Assembly: GCA_963966275.1 (NCBI GenBank)
Contig: CAWZYQ010000096.1
Location: 1-14,882 of the forward strand
DNA length: 14,882 nucleotides
Direction: 5' to 3'
Source: UBA10427 sp003500135
GTDB taxonomy: Bacteria > Bacteroidota > Bacteroidia > Cytophagales > Cyclobacteriaceae
This document shows, piece by piece, positions 1-7,084 of the stretch. The notes beneath the pieces were generated by a model that was not told the origin of the DNA, did no database searches, and saw only the letters and a list, made by a program, of their open reading frames with translations. Every line of letters begins with the position of its first letter. The first letter of the stretch is position 1. A program made the translations under genes and the position numbers.

Positions 1-53
1 GAACCTCCACCCCCGGGACAGGAGGGCATGTCTGCCAGTTTCATCACCTTACA
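1..53 (-). tRNA. 5' half of a tRNA-like gene (type II, Leu-like body), cut by the window edge
   Basis: Read on the minus strand from about position 53, the sequence fits the 5' half of a tRNA: a 7-nt acceptor strand (TGTAAGG), TG at 8-9, a 3-bp D stem (ATG/CAT) around an AAACTGGCAGA loop with the conserved GG, one G, then a 5-bp anticodon stem (CCCTC/GGGGG, one G-U) with the 7-nt loop CTGTCCC. The D arm has the length and pattern of bacterial tRNA-Leu. However, the nucleotides in the anticodon position are GTC (plus positions 17-19), which would read Asp, and position 37 is C. The T arm and 3' acceptor lie outside the window, so this cannot be confirmed as a real tRNA; it could be a degenerate or non-canonical copy. 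Confidence 0.45.
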
Positions 54-414
54 ATTATTTCAAAAAACTAGCCTTTTGTTTGATACAAACTTAGTATTTA
101 TACGTAAAAACTAAAAATATTATAAACTAAATATGAAAAATATACATAAAATGTAATTAGGCTACATGAAAATTATGTAATTGTTAATTGAAGGAGGTTT
201 AAATCGTTCCAATTACGACATTGTTAATAAGTGTATTGTTGTTACTTAGGGGCAGATTGTGTATTCTGTATTTCCGGTATAATAATAATCAAAATATAAG
301 TGATGCATTTGTCATTAAGGCCAAATAATATACTGAAATTAAGTCGATGTTCTATATAGTGATAATTACAACTTTATTTTTTATTCGCTTAAACAATTAT
401 AATATTGACCCGAT
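54..414. other. AT-rich intergenic region, about 360 bp
   Basis: No gene of normal size is visible between the tRNA-like fragment and the channel gene. The stretch is markedly AT-rich. It holds a small inverted repeat GTTTG-ATA-CAAAC at 78-90, which would lie upstream of the tRNA-like gene, and a 41-codon open frame at 203-328 described separately as a possible gene remnant. No convincing terminator for the minus-strand channel gene was found downstream of its stop at 415. Confidence 0.6.
203..328 (+). pseudogene. Possible decayed membrane-protein gene fragment (MAPEG-like N terminus?)
   Basis: A GGAGG motif at 193-197 is followed five bases later by ATC, which opens a 41-codon frame ending at TAA 326-328. 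The first residues after that codon, VPITTLLISVLLLL, form a hydrophobic helix followed by basic and polar residues (RYNNNQNISD). The shape recalls the first helix of MAPEG-family proteins, which typically start with a P-[IV]-T segment and end the loop in GDGG. If the family guess is right, the start codon has mutated from ATG and the remaining roughly 90 residues are gone. Against this, most genes here do not use Shine-Dalgarno sequences, and the similarity is by eye only. It may be a chance frame. Confidence 0.2.
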
Positions 415-1242
415 TTATTGCGGATACTTAAATTGGTGTCCGCAGTTCCAGCAGAAGTTTGGTTGTTTGTTTTTTTGAATTTTTCCGCAATCGGGGCAAA
501 CTAAATCTTTTTGATCAACTAATGATTTTTGTTCTTTAACAAAGCTAGCTGAAACTATTCCCGTAGGAACAGCAATTATCCCATATCCTATGATCATTAT
601 AAAAGTTGCCAGCATTTGCCCGGGAATTGTTCGAGGAGCTATATCACCATAACCAACTGTAGTGAGCGTTACGATGGTCCAATAAATACTACGAGGTATT
701 GAAGTAAATCCATTTTCCGGTCCTTCAATAATATACATGGTGGTGCCAATAATGACTGATAAGCAGGAAACCGCAAAAATGAATACTATAATTTTAGGCA
801 TGCTATTTTTAATGGCGGAAAGGAGTGTGTTGGCCTCGCCAAGAAACTGGACCAACTTAAGTATCCTAAACATTCTAAGTAACCTTAGAATTCGTATGAC
901 GATCAACGCATGTGTGCCTGCAAAAATAAGACTTAGATAGGTGGGCAATATTGCCAGCAGGTCAATAATGCCAAAAAAACTGAAAATATATTGTTTAGGT
1001 TTAAAGGAAGTGGCTATACGGGCAAAATATTCCAGGGTAAATATAATGGTCAGGAACCACTCCGTTCTTCGAAGCCAGAGACCATATTTGTTTTCAATGG
1101 AATCAACGCTCTCTAAAGCTACAATGATCACACTGAGAATGATAAAAATCAACAATAGTATATCAAATAACCTACCGCCTGGGGATTCGGCTTCAAATAT
1201 TATTCGATACCAATGATTGCGCCAGGGTGCTCTTTTCTTCAT
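415..1242 (-). CDS. Voltage-gated potassium channel (ion transport protein) with C-terminal zinc ribbon
   Basis: A 275-residue six-helix cation channel subunit, expected to work as a tetramer in the inner membrane and conduct K+. Visible segments: S1 about 26-45, S2 61-79, S3 87-105, S4 111-134 carrying regularly spaced Arg/Lys (R117, R120, R123, R126, K129) that would form the voltage sensor, S5 149-170, the selectivity filter TVGYGD at 195-200, and S6 208-233. After S6 there is no RCK or cyclic-nucleotide domain. Instead a short cytoplasmic tail ends in two CxxC knuckles (C249/C252 and C264/C267), a rubredoxin-like zinc ribbon of unknown role. The gene is monocistronic and divergent from sucD. 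The start is the first ATG, directly before the basic MKKR segment. Channel identity is secure from the S4 and filter motifs; gating properties are inferred. Confidence 0.93.
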   Translation of the reverse strand: MKKRAPWRNHWYRIIFEAESPGGRLFDILLLIFIILSVIIVALESVDSIENKYGLWLRRTEWFLTIIFTLEYFARIATSFKPKQYIFSFFGIIDLLAILPTYLSLIFAGTHALIVIRILRLLRMFRILKLVQFLGEANTLLSAIKNSMPKIIVFIFAVSCLSVIIGTTMYIIEGPENGFTSIPRSIYWTIVTLTTVGYGDIAPRTIPGQMLATFIMIIGYGIIAVPTGIVSASFVKEQKSLVDQKDLVCPDCGKIQKNKQPNFCWNCGHQFKYPQ

Positions 1243-1345
1243 TTTTAAAATTTGTAAATCAAAATATGAAAAAATTGGTTAAGCAAACAATGTGTCTATG
1301 TAAAATTAAAAGAAACCATGGGCAAAGTGATTTGTAAATGGTTGC

Positions 1346-1376
1346 TTTGTGCAAGAAAGGGAAAGTTCTATTTTTG
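1346..1376 (+). promoter_or_regulatory. Bacteroidota-type promoter for sucD
   Basis: TTTG at 1346-1349 is separated by 19 bp from TATTTTTG at 1369-1376, matching the TTTG / TAnnTTTG consensus of the Bacteroidota primary sigma factor with canonical spacing. Transcription would begin a few bases downstream, leaving a leader of roughly 10-15 nt before the ATG at 1395. Because it lies downstream of the in-frame ATG at 1338, it also argues against that longer start. Confidence 0.75.
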
Positions 1377-1394
1377 TCAAAAAAGTATAACATA

Positions 1395-2267
1395 ATGAGT
1401 GTTTTAGTAAATAAAGATTCAAAAGTCATAGTTCAGGGTTTCACAGGTTCCGAAGGTTCATTCCACGCTCAGCAAATGATTGAGTATGGAACGAATGTAG
1501 TAGGAGGGGTTACACCTGGGAAAGGAGGACAAAAACATCTTGAACGGCCTGTTTTTAATACAGTAAAAGAAGCCGTAGAGCTGGCTGGCGCTGATGTATC
1601 GATCATTTTCGTGCCACCTGCTTTTGCCGCTGATGCAATAATGGAAGCAGCAGAAGCGGGGATCGGTGTAATTATTACCATAACCGAGGGCATACCTACA
1701 GCTGACATGATCAAGGCCAAAGCTTATTTAAAAGAGCATGGTTCGATCTTAATTGGCCCGAATTGTCCAGGGGTAATATCACCAGGTGAAGCCAAAGTAG
1801 GAATTATGCCAGGTTTTGTATTTAAGCCCGGAAAAATTGGCATCGTTTCTAAATCGGGTACCTTGACTTATGAGGCAGCAGATCAAATCGTAAAAGCCGG
1901 ACTTGGTATTTCTACGGCAATCGGTATTGGTGGTGACCCGGTGATTGGTACTTCAACAAAAGAAGCGGTTGAATTTCTGATGAACGATCCTGATACTGAT
2001 GCGATTGTAATGATCGGGGAAATTGGGGGTAACTATGAAGCTGAAGCTGCAAGATGGATCAAGGAGCAGGGCAATCCGAAACCAGTTGTGGGTTTTATTG
2101 CAGGGCAAACCGCTCCTCCGGGCAGAAGGATGGGGCATGCAGGCGCCATCATTGGTGGCGCTGATGATACTGCCGAAGCTAAAATGGAGATCATGAGATC
2201 TTGCGGTTTAAGAGTTGTTGAATCTCCTGCCGAAATAGGAGTGACATTGGCCGGTGTAACAGCTTAG
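1395..2267 (+). CDS. sucD: Succinate--CoA ligase, ADP/GDP-forming, alpha subunit
   Basis: The 290-residue alpha subunit of succinyl-CoA synthetase interconverts succinyl-CoA + ADP + Pi and succinate + CoA + ATP in the TCA cycle, together with the beta subunit SucC. The N-terminal CoA-binding Rossmann domain carries GFTGSEG at 15-21. The ligase half contains PNCPG (122-126), SKSGTLTYE (152-160) and the GHAGAI segment whose H248 is the phosphorylated histidine (H246 in the E. coli enzyme). I chose the ATG at 1395 over the in-frame ATG at 1338 because MSVLVNKDSKVIVQGFTG is the family N terminus, the length fits (288-290 residues) and a consensus promoter lies between the two. There is no Shine-Dalgarno motif. 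sucC is not adjacent, so the subunits are encoded apart in this genome. A hairpin terminator follows. Confidence 0.97.
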   Translation: MSVLVNKDSKVIVQGFTGSEGSFHAQQMIEYGTNVVGGVTPGKGGQKHLERPVFNTVKEAVELAGADVSIIFVPPAFAADAIMEAAEAGIGVIITITEGIPTADMIKAKAYLKEHGSILIGPNCPGVISPGEAKVGIMPGFVFKPGKIGIVSKSGTLTYEAADQIVKAGLGISTAIGIGGDPVIGTSTKEAVEFLMNDPDTDAIVMIGEIGGNYEAEAARWIKEQGNPKPVVGFIAGQTAPPGRRMGHAGAIIGGADDTAEAKMEIMRSCGLRVVESPAEIGVTLAGVTA

Positions 2268-2285
2268 ATCAAAATAATCGAATAT

Positions 2286-2319
2286 AAAAAAAGGCAACCT
2301 CATTGAGGTTGCCTTTTTT
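2286..2319. terminator. Bidirectional intrinsic terminator between sucD and rny
   Basis: A perfect 9-bp stem (GGCAACCTC at 2293-2301, loop ATT, GAGGTTGCC at 2305-2313) is flanked by A7 on the left and T6 on the right, so it has a U tract in both directions. It ends sucD on the plus strand and the pheT-to-rny block on the minus strand. Confidence 0.93.
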
Positions 2320-2334
2320 GTTTATAACAATGGT

Positions 2335-3900
2335 TTACTTTGCATAGGCTATCGAACGCATTTCCCTGATCACAGTGACTTTTATCTGTCCGGGATACTG
2401 CATTTCTTTCTCAATTTTTTGTGAGATATCAAATGACATTTGACCTGCAATACTGTCGGATACAGATTCAGCATCAACAATGACCCTGAGTTCTCGTCCT
2501 GCCTGGATAGCGTAGCATTTATTTACTCCGTCAAAATTCAATGCTATTTCTTCCAGCTCTTTAAGTCGCTTCAGGTACGACTCCATGATTTCTCTTCTTG
2601 CTCCAGGTCTCGATCCTGAAATTGCATCGCATGTCTGAATAATCGGGGAAATCATGGCTGTCATTTCAATTTCGTCGTGGTGAGCGCCTATTGCGTTGCA
2701 TACATCTGGGTGCTCCTTATATTTTTTTGCAAGCTCCATCCCTAATAATGCGTGTGGCATTTCAGGTTCCTCCGGCCATACTTTTCCAATATCGTGCAAT
2801 AAACCGGCACGTTTGGCATGTTTTGCATTTAAGCCAAGTTCTGACGCCATGATTGCACAAAGCTTGGCCACTTCTCTTGAGTGTTGAAGAAGGTTCTGTC
2901 CATATGATGAACGAAATCGCATTCTGCCGACCATCTTGATCAATTCGGGATGTACTCCATGGATTCCAAGGTCAATTACCGTCCTTTCACCAATTTCGAC
3001 AATTTCTTCTTCTATGTTCTTAGTGGTTTTACCCACCACTTCCTCAATTCTTGCTGGGTGTATCCTTCCATCTGTAACTAGTCGATGTAGTGATAGTCGT
3101 GCAATTTCACGTCGGACAGGATCAAAACCGGAAATAATAATGGCCTCTGGCGTGTCATCAACAATGATTTCTACTCCGGTCGCCGATTCCAAGGCCCTGA
3201 TATTCCGGCCTTCCCTTCCAATGATCTTTCCTTTAATATCATCGCTCTCAATGTTGAAAACCGAAACACAATTCTCAATCGTGTTTTCGGTGGCCGTTCT
3301 TTGAATGGCTTCAATCACAACTTTTTTGGCTTGCTTATTAGCGGAAAGCTTGGCTTCTTCCATAATTTCCTTGATGAATGACGAAGCCTTTGTTTGCGCT
3401 TCCTCTTGCAATGTTTCTACCAACCTGTTGCGGGCTTCCTCAGCGGAAAGATTAGCTACCTTTTCCAGAGCAGTCACCTGTTCCAGTTTAATTTTTTCAA
3501 GCTCATTTCGCCTTTTATTGACGATTTCCATTTGTGCAGTGAGATTTTCCTTCAAACTGTCCAGCTCTGCTTCCCTTCTTTTGTTATCTTCAATTTGTTT
3601 GCTGATGACCTGCTCCCGCTGCTTGAGCTTGTTTTCATTTGAAATGATCTGGTTTTTCTTTTTGTTGGCTTCTTCCTCGAATTCACTTTTTAACTTAAGA
3701 AACTTCTCCTTGGCTTCCAGTATCTTGTCTTTTTTGATGGCCTCACCTTTAAGTTCAGCTTCTTTTACGATCATTTCCGCCTGTTCGCGCGCTTTATCTT
3801 CTTCCTGCTTATATGCTTTTTTTAAAAGCACCCTGCCAATCACTATTCCGGCTATCAGCGCCACTATGGCAACGATAACCATAACTATAATGTCAATCAT
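2335..3900 (-). CDS. rny: Ribonuclease Y
   Basis: A membrane-anchored endoribonuclease that starts mRNA decay. The 521-residue protein shows the full RNase Y layout: an N-terminal transmembrane helix (about 3-24), a long charged coiled coil (about 30-200), a KH RNA-binding domain with IIGREGRNIRALE at 226-238, and an HD domain with H340, the H369-D370 pair (LLHDIGK), H407/H408 and D425 as likely metal ligands, followed by the C-terminal RNase Y domain. Length matches the family (about 520). It is the last gene of the pheT - coiled-coil - zapA - rny block, 73 bp after zapA; no clear extra promoter was seen in that gap. The shared terminator lies just beyond its stop. No defect is visible. Confidence 0.97.
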   Translation of the reverse strand: MIDIIVMVIVAIVALIAGIVIGRVLLKKAYKQEEDKAREQAEMIVKEAELKGEAIKKDKILEAKEKFLKLKSEFEEEANKKKNQIISNENKLKQREQVISKQIEDNKRREAELDSLKENLTAQMEIVNKRRNELEKIKLEQVTALEKVANLSAEEARNRLVETLQEEAQTKASSFIKEIMEEAKLSANKQAKKVVIEAIQRTATENTIENCVSVFNIESDDIKGKIIGREGRNIRALESATGVEIIVDDTPEAIIISGFDPVRREIARLSLHRLVTDGRIHPARIEEVVGKTTKNIEEEIVEIGERTVIDLGIHGVHPELIKMVGRMRFRSSYGQNLLQHSREVAKLCAIMASELGLNAKHAKRAGLLHDIGKVWPEEPEMPHALLGMELAKKYKEHPDVCNAIGAHHDEIEMTAMISPIIQTCDAISGSRPGARREIMESYLKRLKELEEIALNFDGVNKCYAIQAGRELRVIVDAESVSDSIAGQMSFDISQKIEKEMQYPGQIKVTVIREMRSIAYAK

Positions 3901-3973
3901 ACTTTTGGTATATTTTAAGGTGACTGGCGATCGAAAGGACGGAATTATAGGAAGATGTATGAAGGTAAACCGA

Positions 3974-4261
3974 TTATCCTAACTCCTCAGATATTAATCG
4001 GTTTAGATAGGTTATTTTCTCTAAAGCAGTATCACCGGTAGTTTCTTCACTGGTATCTAAACGTAGTTTCTCAAATAAATTGTCAAATGCTACCATGGCG
4101 AGCAAATCCTGTTTATCGTCAATTCCAAATTGATCCCGGTATAATTTTAGCTTTTCATTGATCTTTTTACCTGCCACACGAATTAATCCTTCGTCGTTGG
4201 CATCAACTTTCATGGGATATTCCCTATCTGCTATTTTAATTTTAATTGAAAGTTCCTTCAT
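3974..4261 (-). CDS. zapA: Cell division protein ZapA
   Basis: A 95-residue ZapA-family protein, which crosslinks and stabilises FtsZ filaments at the division site. The N-terminal globular part carries the family pattern: beta strands SIKIKIADREYPMKV (5-19), then DEGLIRVAGKKINEKL (23-38) and the helix DLLAMVAFDNLFEKL (52-66). The rest is a helical C-terminal tail (about 77-95) suited to dimer or tetramer coiled-coil formation. It lies 21 bp after a small coiled-coil gene and 73 bp before rny, the usual Bacteroidota arrangement. Identification is by motif and synteny. Confidence 0.88.
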   Translation of the reverse strand: MKELSIKIKIADREYPMKVDANDEGLIRVAGKKINEKLKLYRDQFGIDDKQDLLAMVAFDNLFEKLRLDTSEETTGDTALEKITYLNRLISEELG

Positions 4262-4282
4262 AAGGAAATTATATTTACCTGA

Positions 4283-4579
4283 CTATTTGTGCAGGTATTC
4301 CATGCACTTATCAATTTCCCTAATGTAATTATCTATCTTCTTTTTAACTTCCGAAGCCTCTTGATCTCCCGTCGAAATACTATCTACAATTGTACTAATT
4401 TTAATTTTATTATGAAAGTCATTTAGGCGCTTATCTTTTTCGCCAACGAGCAGTTTCAAGTCAAGATTTTCAGCTTTCAGTTTTTCATGGTCACTTTTCA
4501 GTATTTTATATTCCTTCAAAAGCATCCGAAGTTTCCTTTCGAGTGTCAAAAGCTCTGTGCTTAACCTGTCTCTGTCCAT
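4283..4579 (-). CDS. Small coiled-coil protein between pheT and zapA (unnamed, possible ZapA partner)
   Basis: A 98-residue, highly charged, helical protein. Residues about 5-58 form a continuous heptad-like coiled coil (MDRDRLSTELLTLERKL through KLKAENLDLKLLVGEKDKRL); a linker follows, then a second helix at 74-98 ending KKIDNYIREIDKCMEYLHK. There is no signal peptide or membrane segment, so it should be cytoplasmic. The start codon is 2 bp from the pheT stop and its stop is 21 bp before zapA, which implies co-transcription and possibly translational coupling. A similar small coiled-coil gene is common beside zapA in Bacteroidota. By size and context it may act like ZapB as a ZapA-binding division factor, but no ZapB sequence signature was recognised and the function is inferred. 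Confidence 0.85.
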   Translation of the reverse strand: MDRDRLSTELLTLERKLRMLLKEYKILKSDHEKLKAENLDLKLLVGEKDKRLNDFHNKIKISTIVDSISTGDQEASEVKKKIDNYIREIDKCMEYLHK

Positions 4580-4581
4580 AT

Positions 4582-6999
4582 TTATTTGCGTATTACTGCA
4601 CCTAATTCTTTTTCATATACCTGAATTAACCGGTCCATCACCTTGTCAATTACCTTATCAGTTAGTGTCTTGCGGTCATCCTGTAAAATAAAACCCAAAG
4701 CATATGCCTTTTTGCTTTCATCAATTTTATCGCCCTCGTAATAATCGAAAACATTAACCCGCTTTAAGAGGTCAAACTCTTTTTGGCGAGTCACATTTTT
4801 GATTTGTTCAAAAGTGACATTCTTGTCAATTACAAGTGACAAATCTCGTCGAACTTCCGGGAATTTCGAGATTTCTTTAAATGTAAACGATTTGTCAGCT
4901 TCTAAAAATAGCGCCTCCAGGTTTACCTCAGCATAAAAAATATCCTGTTCAACATGAACCTTGCCCGTGACGACAGGATGTAATTTGCCAATGGTTGCTA
5001 ATAGGTGACCATCTGCGCTTAATTCAACACCGTAGCTAAAAAACTCATTTTTGAAAGGAGCGCTACTGTATGAATCACCTTTAAATTTATTGATTATTTT
5101 GTGAACTCCAGCAAAAAAATCATGGAATTCTAATTTTCTGGATTCACTTTGCCAATTTTCCTCTTCCGCATTTCCTGTGCCCCACAATGCCAATATCTCC
5201 TTCTCTTCATATCCTGCCGCTTTTTTATGATAAGTTCTGCCAAGTTCAAAGATCTTCAGGTTTTTTTGTTTTCTATTGATATTATGTGCAATTACTTCAA
5301 GTCCACCAAAGACAAGACTCTGACGCATAACGCCCAAATCTTCACTTAGTTTGTTTAAAATCCGAACGTCTTCTTCAGGGCTGACACCTTTAATATTTTC
5401 GTGGTAAGAAGGCTTTGTGAGTGAATTCGTGATGATTTCATAAAACCCAATGGACGCCAGTAATTCATTAATTGTGTTAATGCCTTTTTCTTTATCAAAT
5501 GCCGGGAAATCAGCAAGATATCCAGCAGATAAATACGGTTTGAGCTCGACATTGTCATAACCATAAATCCTCAATATTTCTTCGATTACGTCGGCTTCTC
5601 TGGTTACATCTACGCGATATGGAGGTACTACGGCGATAAAACCCTGCTCATCTTGTTGTTCTACAAGTATATCCAGGCTATTTAGGATTTCGAAAATTTT
5701 TTCTTTGCCGATAGACTTTCCAATCAGTCTGTCTATGTTAGCAAATTTCATGGATATATTCAAGGGCTGCACTGGTTCAGGGTATACATCAATAACCTCT
5801 GATGATATCTGTCCGCCAGCCAGTTTTTTGATAAGCAATGCAGCTCGCTTCAACGCGAAAACCGTAATTTCCGGATCAGTACCTCTTTCAAAACGAAAGG
5901 CGGCATCTGTTTTTAAACCATGATGCATCGAGGTCTTACGTATATGATCCGGGGAAAAATATGCACTTTCCAAAAACACATTTTTTGTATTTTCCACAAT
6001 GCCTGACTCCACCCCGCCGAACACACCTGCAATACACATGCCCCCTTCTGCGTCACAGATCATCAGGTCACTGGAGCTTAACTTCCGCTCTTTTTCATCA
6101 AGTGTAGTAAATGAAGTCCCCTCATTTAGGGTTTTAACAACCACTTTTTTACCTTTTATATTATTTGCATCAAAGGCGTGAAGAGGCTGCCCCAATTCAA
6201 AAAGAACGTAGTTTGTAACATCAACAATATTGTTTATGGGTGCTATACCAATTGTTCTAAGCCTGTTTTGCAACCATTCCGGTGAAGGTTTTACTTCAAT
6301 ACCACTTATGGTTAAGGCTGAATATCGAGGACATGCCTCAGTGTTTTCAACAAAAACAGGAATATAAAGGTCCTGATTGTCGACATTGAATTCATCTATG
6401 ATAGGTTTTCTGATTTCTTTGTGGATCAAAGCACGAAGATCGCGGGCTACTCCAAAATGCGAAGCAGCATCGGCCCTGTTGGGGGTCAGGCCTATTTCGA
6501 ATACATAATCATCTTCCAGGTTGAAAAAATCAGCAGCAGGTGTGCCCACCGGCATATCTGTGTCGAGTACTAATATTCCATCGTGATTGGCGCCAATACC
6601 CAATTCATCTTCTGCACAAATCATACCTTCCGATACTTCTCCCCTTATTTTGGCCTTCTTAATTTTGAAGCCCTTTTCTGCCCCGGAAGGAAATAAGGTA
6701 CTTCCTGGTGTGGCAACTACCACTTTTTGGCCCTTTTCCACATTTGGAGCGCCACAAACAATAGGTAATAATATATTGCCACCTACATCTACCGTAGTGA
6801 CTTTTAGTTTATCGGCGTTCGGGTGAGGGCCACAGGTGAGTACTTTTCCCAAAACCACGCCTTTAAGGCCACCTTTAACAGCTTCATGGTGTTCAAGGCC
6901 CTCTACTTCAAGTCCTGATTGAGTGAGTAAGTCAGCAATTTGTTCTGGAGTGTGCTCAATATGAATAAAATCTTTTAACCAGTTATATGAGATTTTCAT
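4582..6999 (-). CDS. pheT: Phenylalanine--tRNA ligase beta subunit
   Basis: The beta subunit of the alpha2-beta2 phenylalanyl-tRNA synthetase carries tRNA binding and editing. The protein of 805 residues starts MKISYNWLKDFI, the standard N terminus. It has the EMAP/OB-fold tRNA-binding domain (about 38-150, with HPNADKL at 59-65), EIGLTPNRAD near 168-177 leading into the B3/B4 editing region, the B5 and catalytic-like core (with FRFERGTDPE), and the C-terminal ferredoxin-fold anticodon-binding domain from about 711 (SKFPEVRRDLSLVID). An upstream in-frame ATG at 7056 would add 19 residues unlike the family; it lies just inside the predicted promoter, so 6999 is preferred. pheS is not adjacent. 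The gene heads a four-gene minus-strand block. Confidence 0.97.
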   Translation of the reverse strand: MKISYNWLKDFIHIEHTPEQIADLLTQSGLEVEGLEHHEAVKGGLKGVVLGKVLTCGPHPNADKLKVTTVDVGGNILLPIVCGAPNVEKGQKVVVATPGSTLFPSGAEKGFKIKKAKIRGEVSEGMICAEDELGIGANHDGILVLDTDMPVGTPAADFFNLEDDYVFEIGLTPNRADAASHFGVARDLRALIHKEIRKPIIDEFNVDNQDLYIPVFVENTEACPRYSALTISGIEVKPSPEWLQNRLRTIGIAPINNIVDVTNYVLFELGQPLHAFDANNIKGKKVVVKTLNEGTSFTTLDEKERKLSSSDLMICDAEGGMCIAGVFGGVESGIVENTKNVFLESAYFSPDHIRKTSMHHGLKTDAAFRFERGTDPEITVFALKRAALLIKKLAGGQISSEVIDVYPEPVQPLNISMKFANIDRLIGKSIGKEKIFEILNSLDILVEQQDEQGFIAVVPPYRVDVTREADVIEEILRIYGYDNVELKPYLSAGYLADFPAFDKEKGINTINELLASIGFYEIITNSLTKPSYHENIKGVSPEEDVRILNKLSEDLGVMRQSLVFGGLEVIAHNINRKQKNLKIFELGRTYHKKAAGYEEKEILALWGTGNAEEENWQSESRKLEFHDFFAGVHKIINKFKGDSYSSAPFKNEFFSYGVELSADGHLLATIGKLHPVVTGKVHVEQDIFYAEVNLEALFLEADKSFTFKEISKFPEVRRDLSLVIDKNVTFEQIKNVTRQKEFDLLKRVNVFDYYEGDKIDESKKAYALGFILQDDRKTLTDKVIDKVMDRLIQVYEKELGAVIRK

Positions 7000-7032
7000 T
7001 AGGTATTTTTCGGATTTTGCTGATAAAAATAT

Positions 7033-7048
7033 AGACCTCGTCAGGTCT
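7033..7048 (-). promoter_or_regulatory. Perfect 6-bp hairpin at the predicted 5' end of the pheT transcript
   Basis: AGACCT and AGGTCT flank a 4-nt loop (GACG on the transcript). The hairpin begins about 6 nt after the -7 element, so it would sit at or very near the transcript's 5' end. No U run follows, so it is not a terminator. It may stabilise the mRNA 5' end or be an operator; this is inference. Confidence 0.35.
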
Positions 7049-7053
7049 GCCGG

Positions 7054-7082
7054 CAAAAATAGTGATTTAACACTATTACAAA
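7054..7082 (-). promoter_or_regulatory. Promoter of the pheT - zapA - rny block
   Basis: On the minus strand TTTG (7082-7079) precedes TATTTTTG (7061-7054) by 17 bp, matching TAnnTTTG exactly with a slightly short spacer. It begins just after the stop of the upstream DUF1684 gene (7085). The leader to the pheT ATG would be about 50 nt. Confidence 0.6.
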
Positions 7083-7084
7083 GA

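Noticed and set aside
3920..3960. A TATAAT-like motif upstream of rny on the minus strand
   Set aside because: There is no matching -35 at proper spacing, and the genome's promoters follow the TTTG/TAnnTTTG pattern, so a separate rny promoter was not called.
3901..3973. Possible 6S RNA next to zapA, as in proteobacteria
   Set aside because: Only 73 bp separate zapA from rny and 21 bp lie on the other side of zapA, too short for a 6S RNA of about 180 nt.
3305..3982. A long plus-strand open frame opposite the rny coiled coil
   Set aside because: It is the antisense of a highly charged, low-complexity coiled-coil region, which produces serine- and leucine-rich frames by composition. It has no recognisable domain, and rny is certain.
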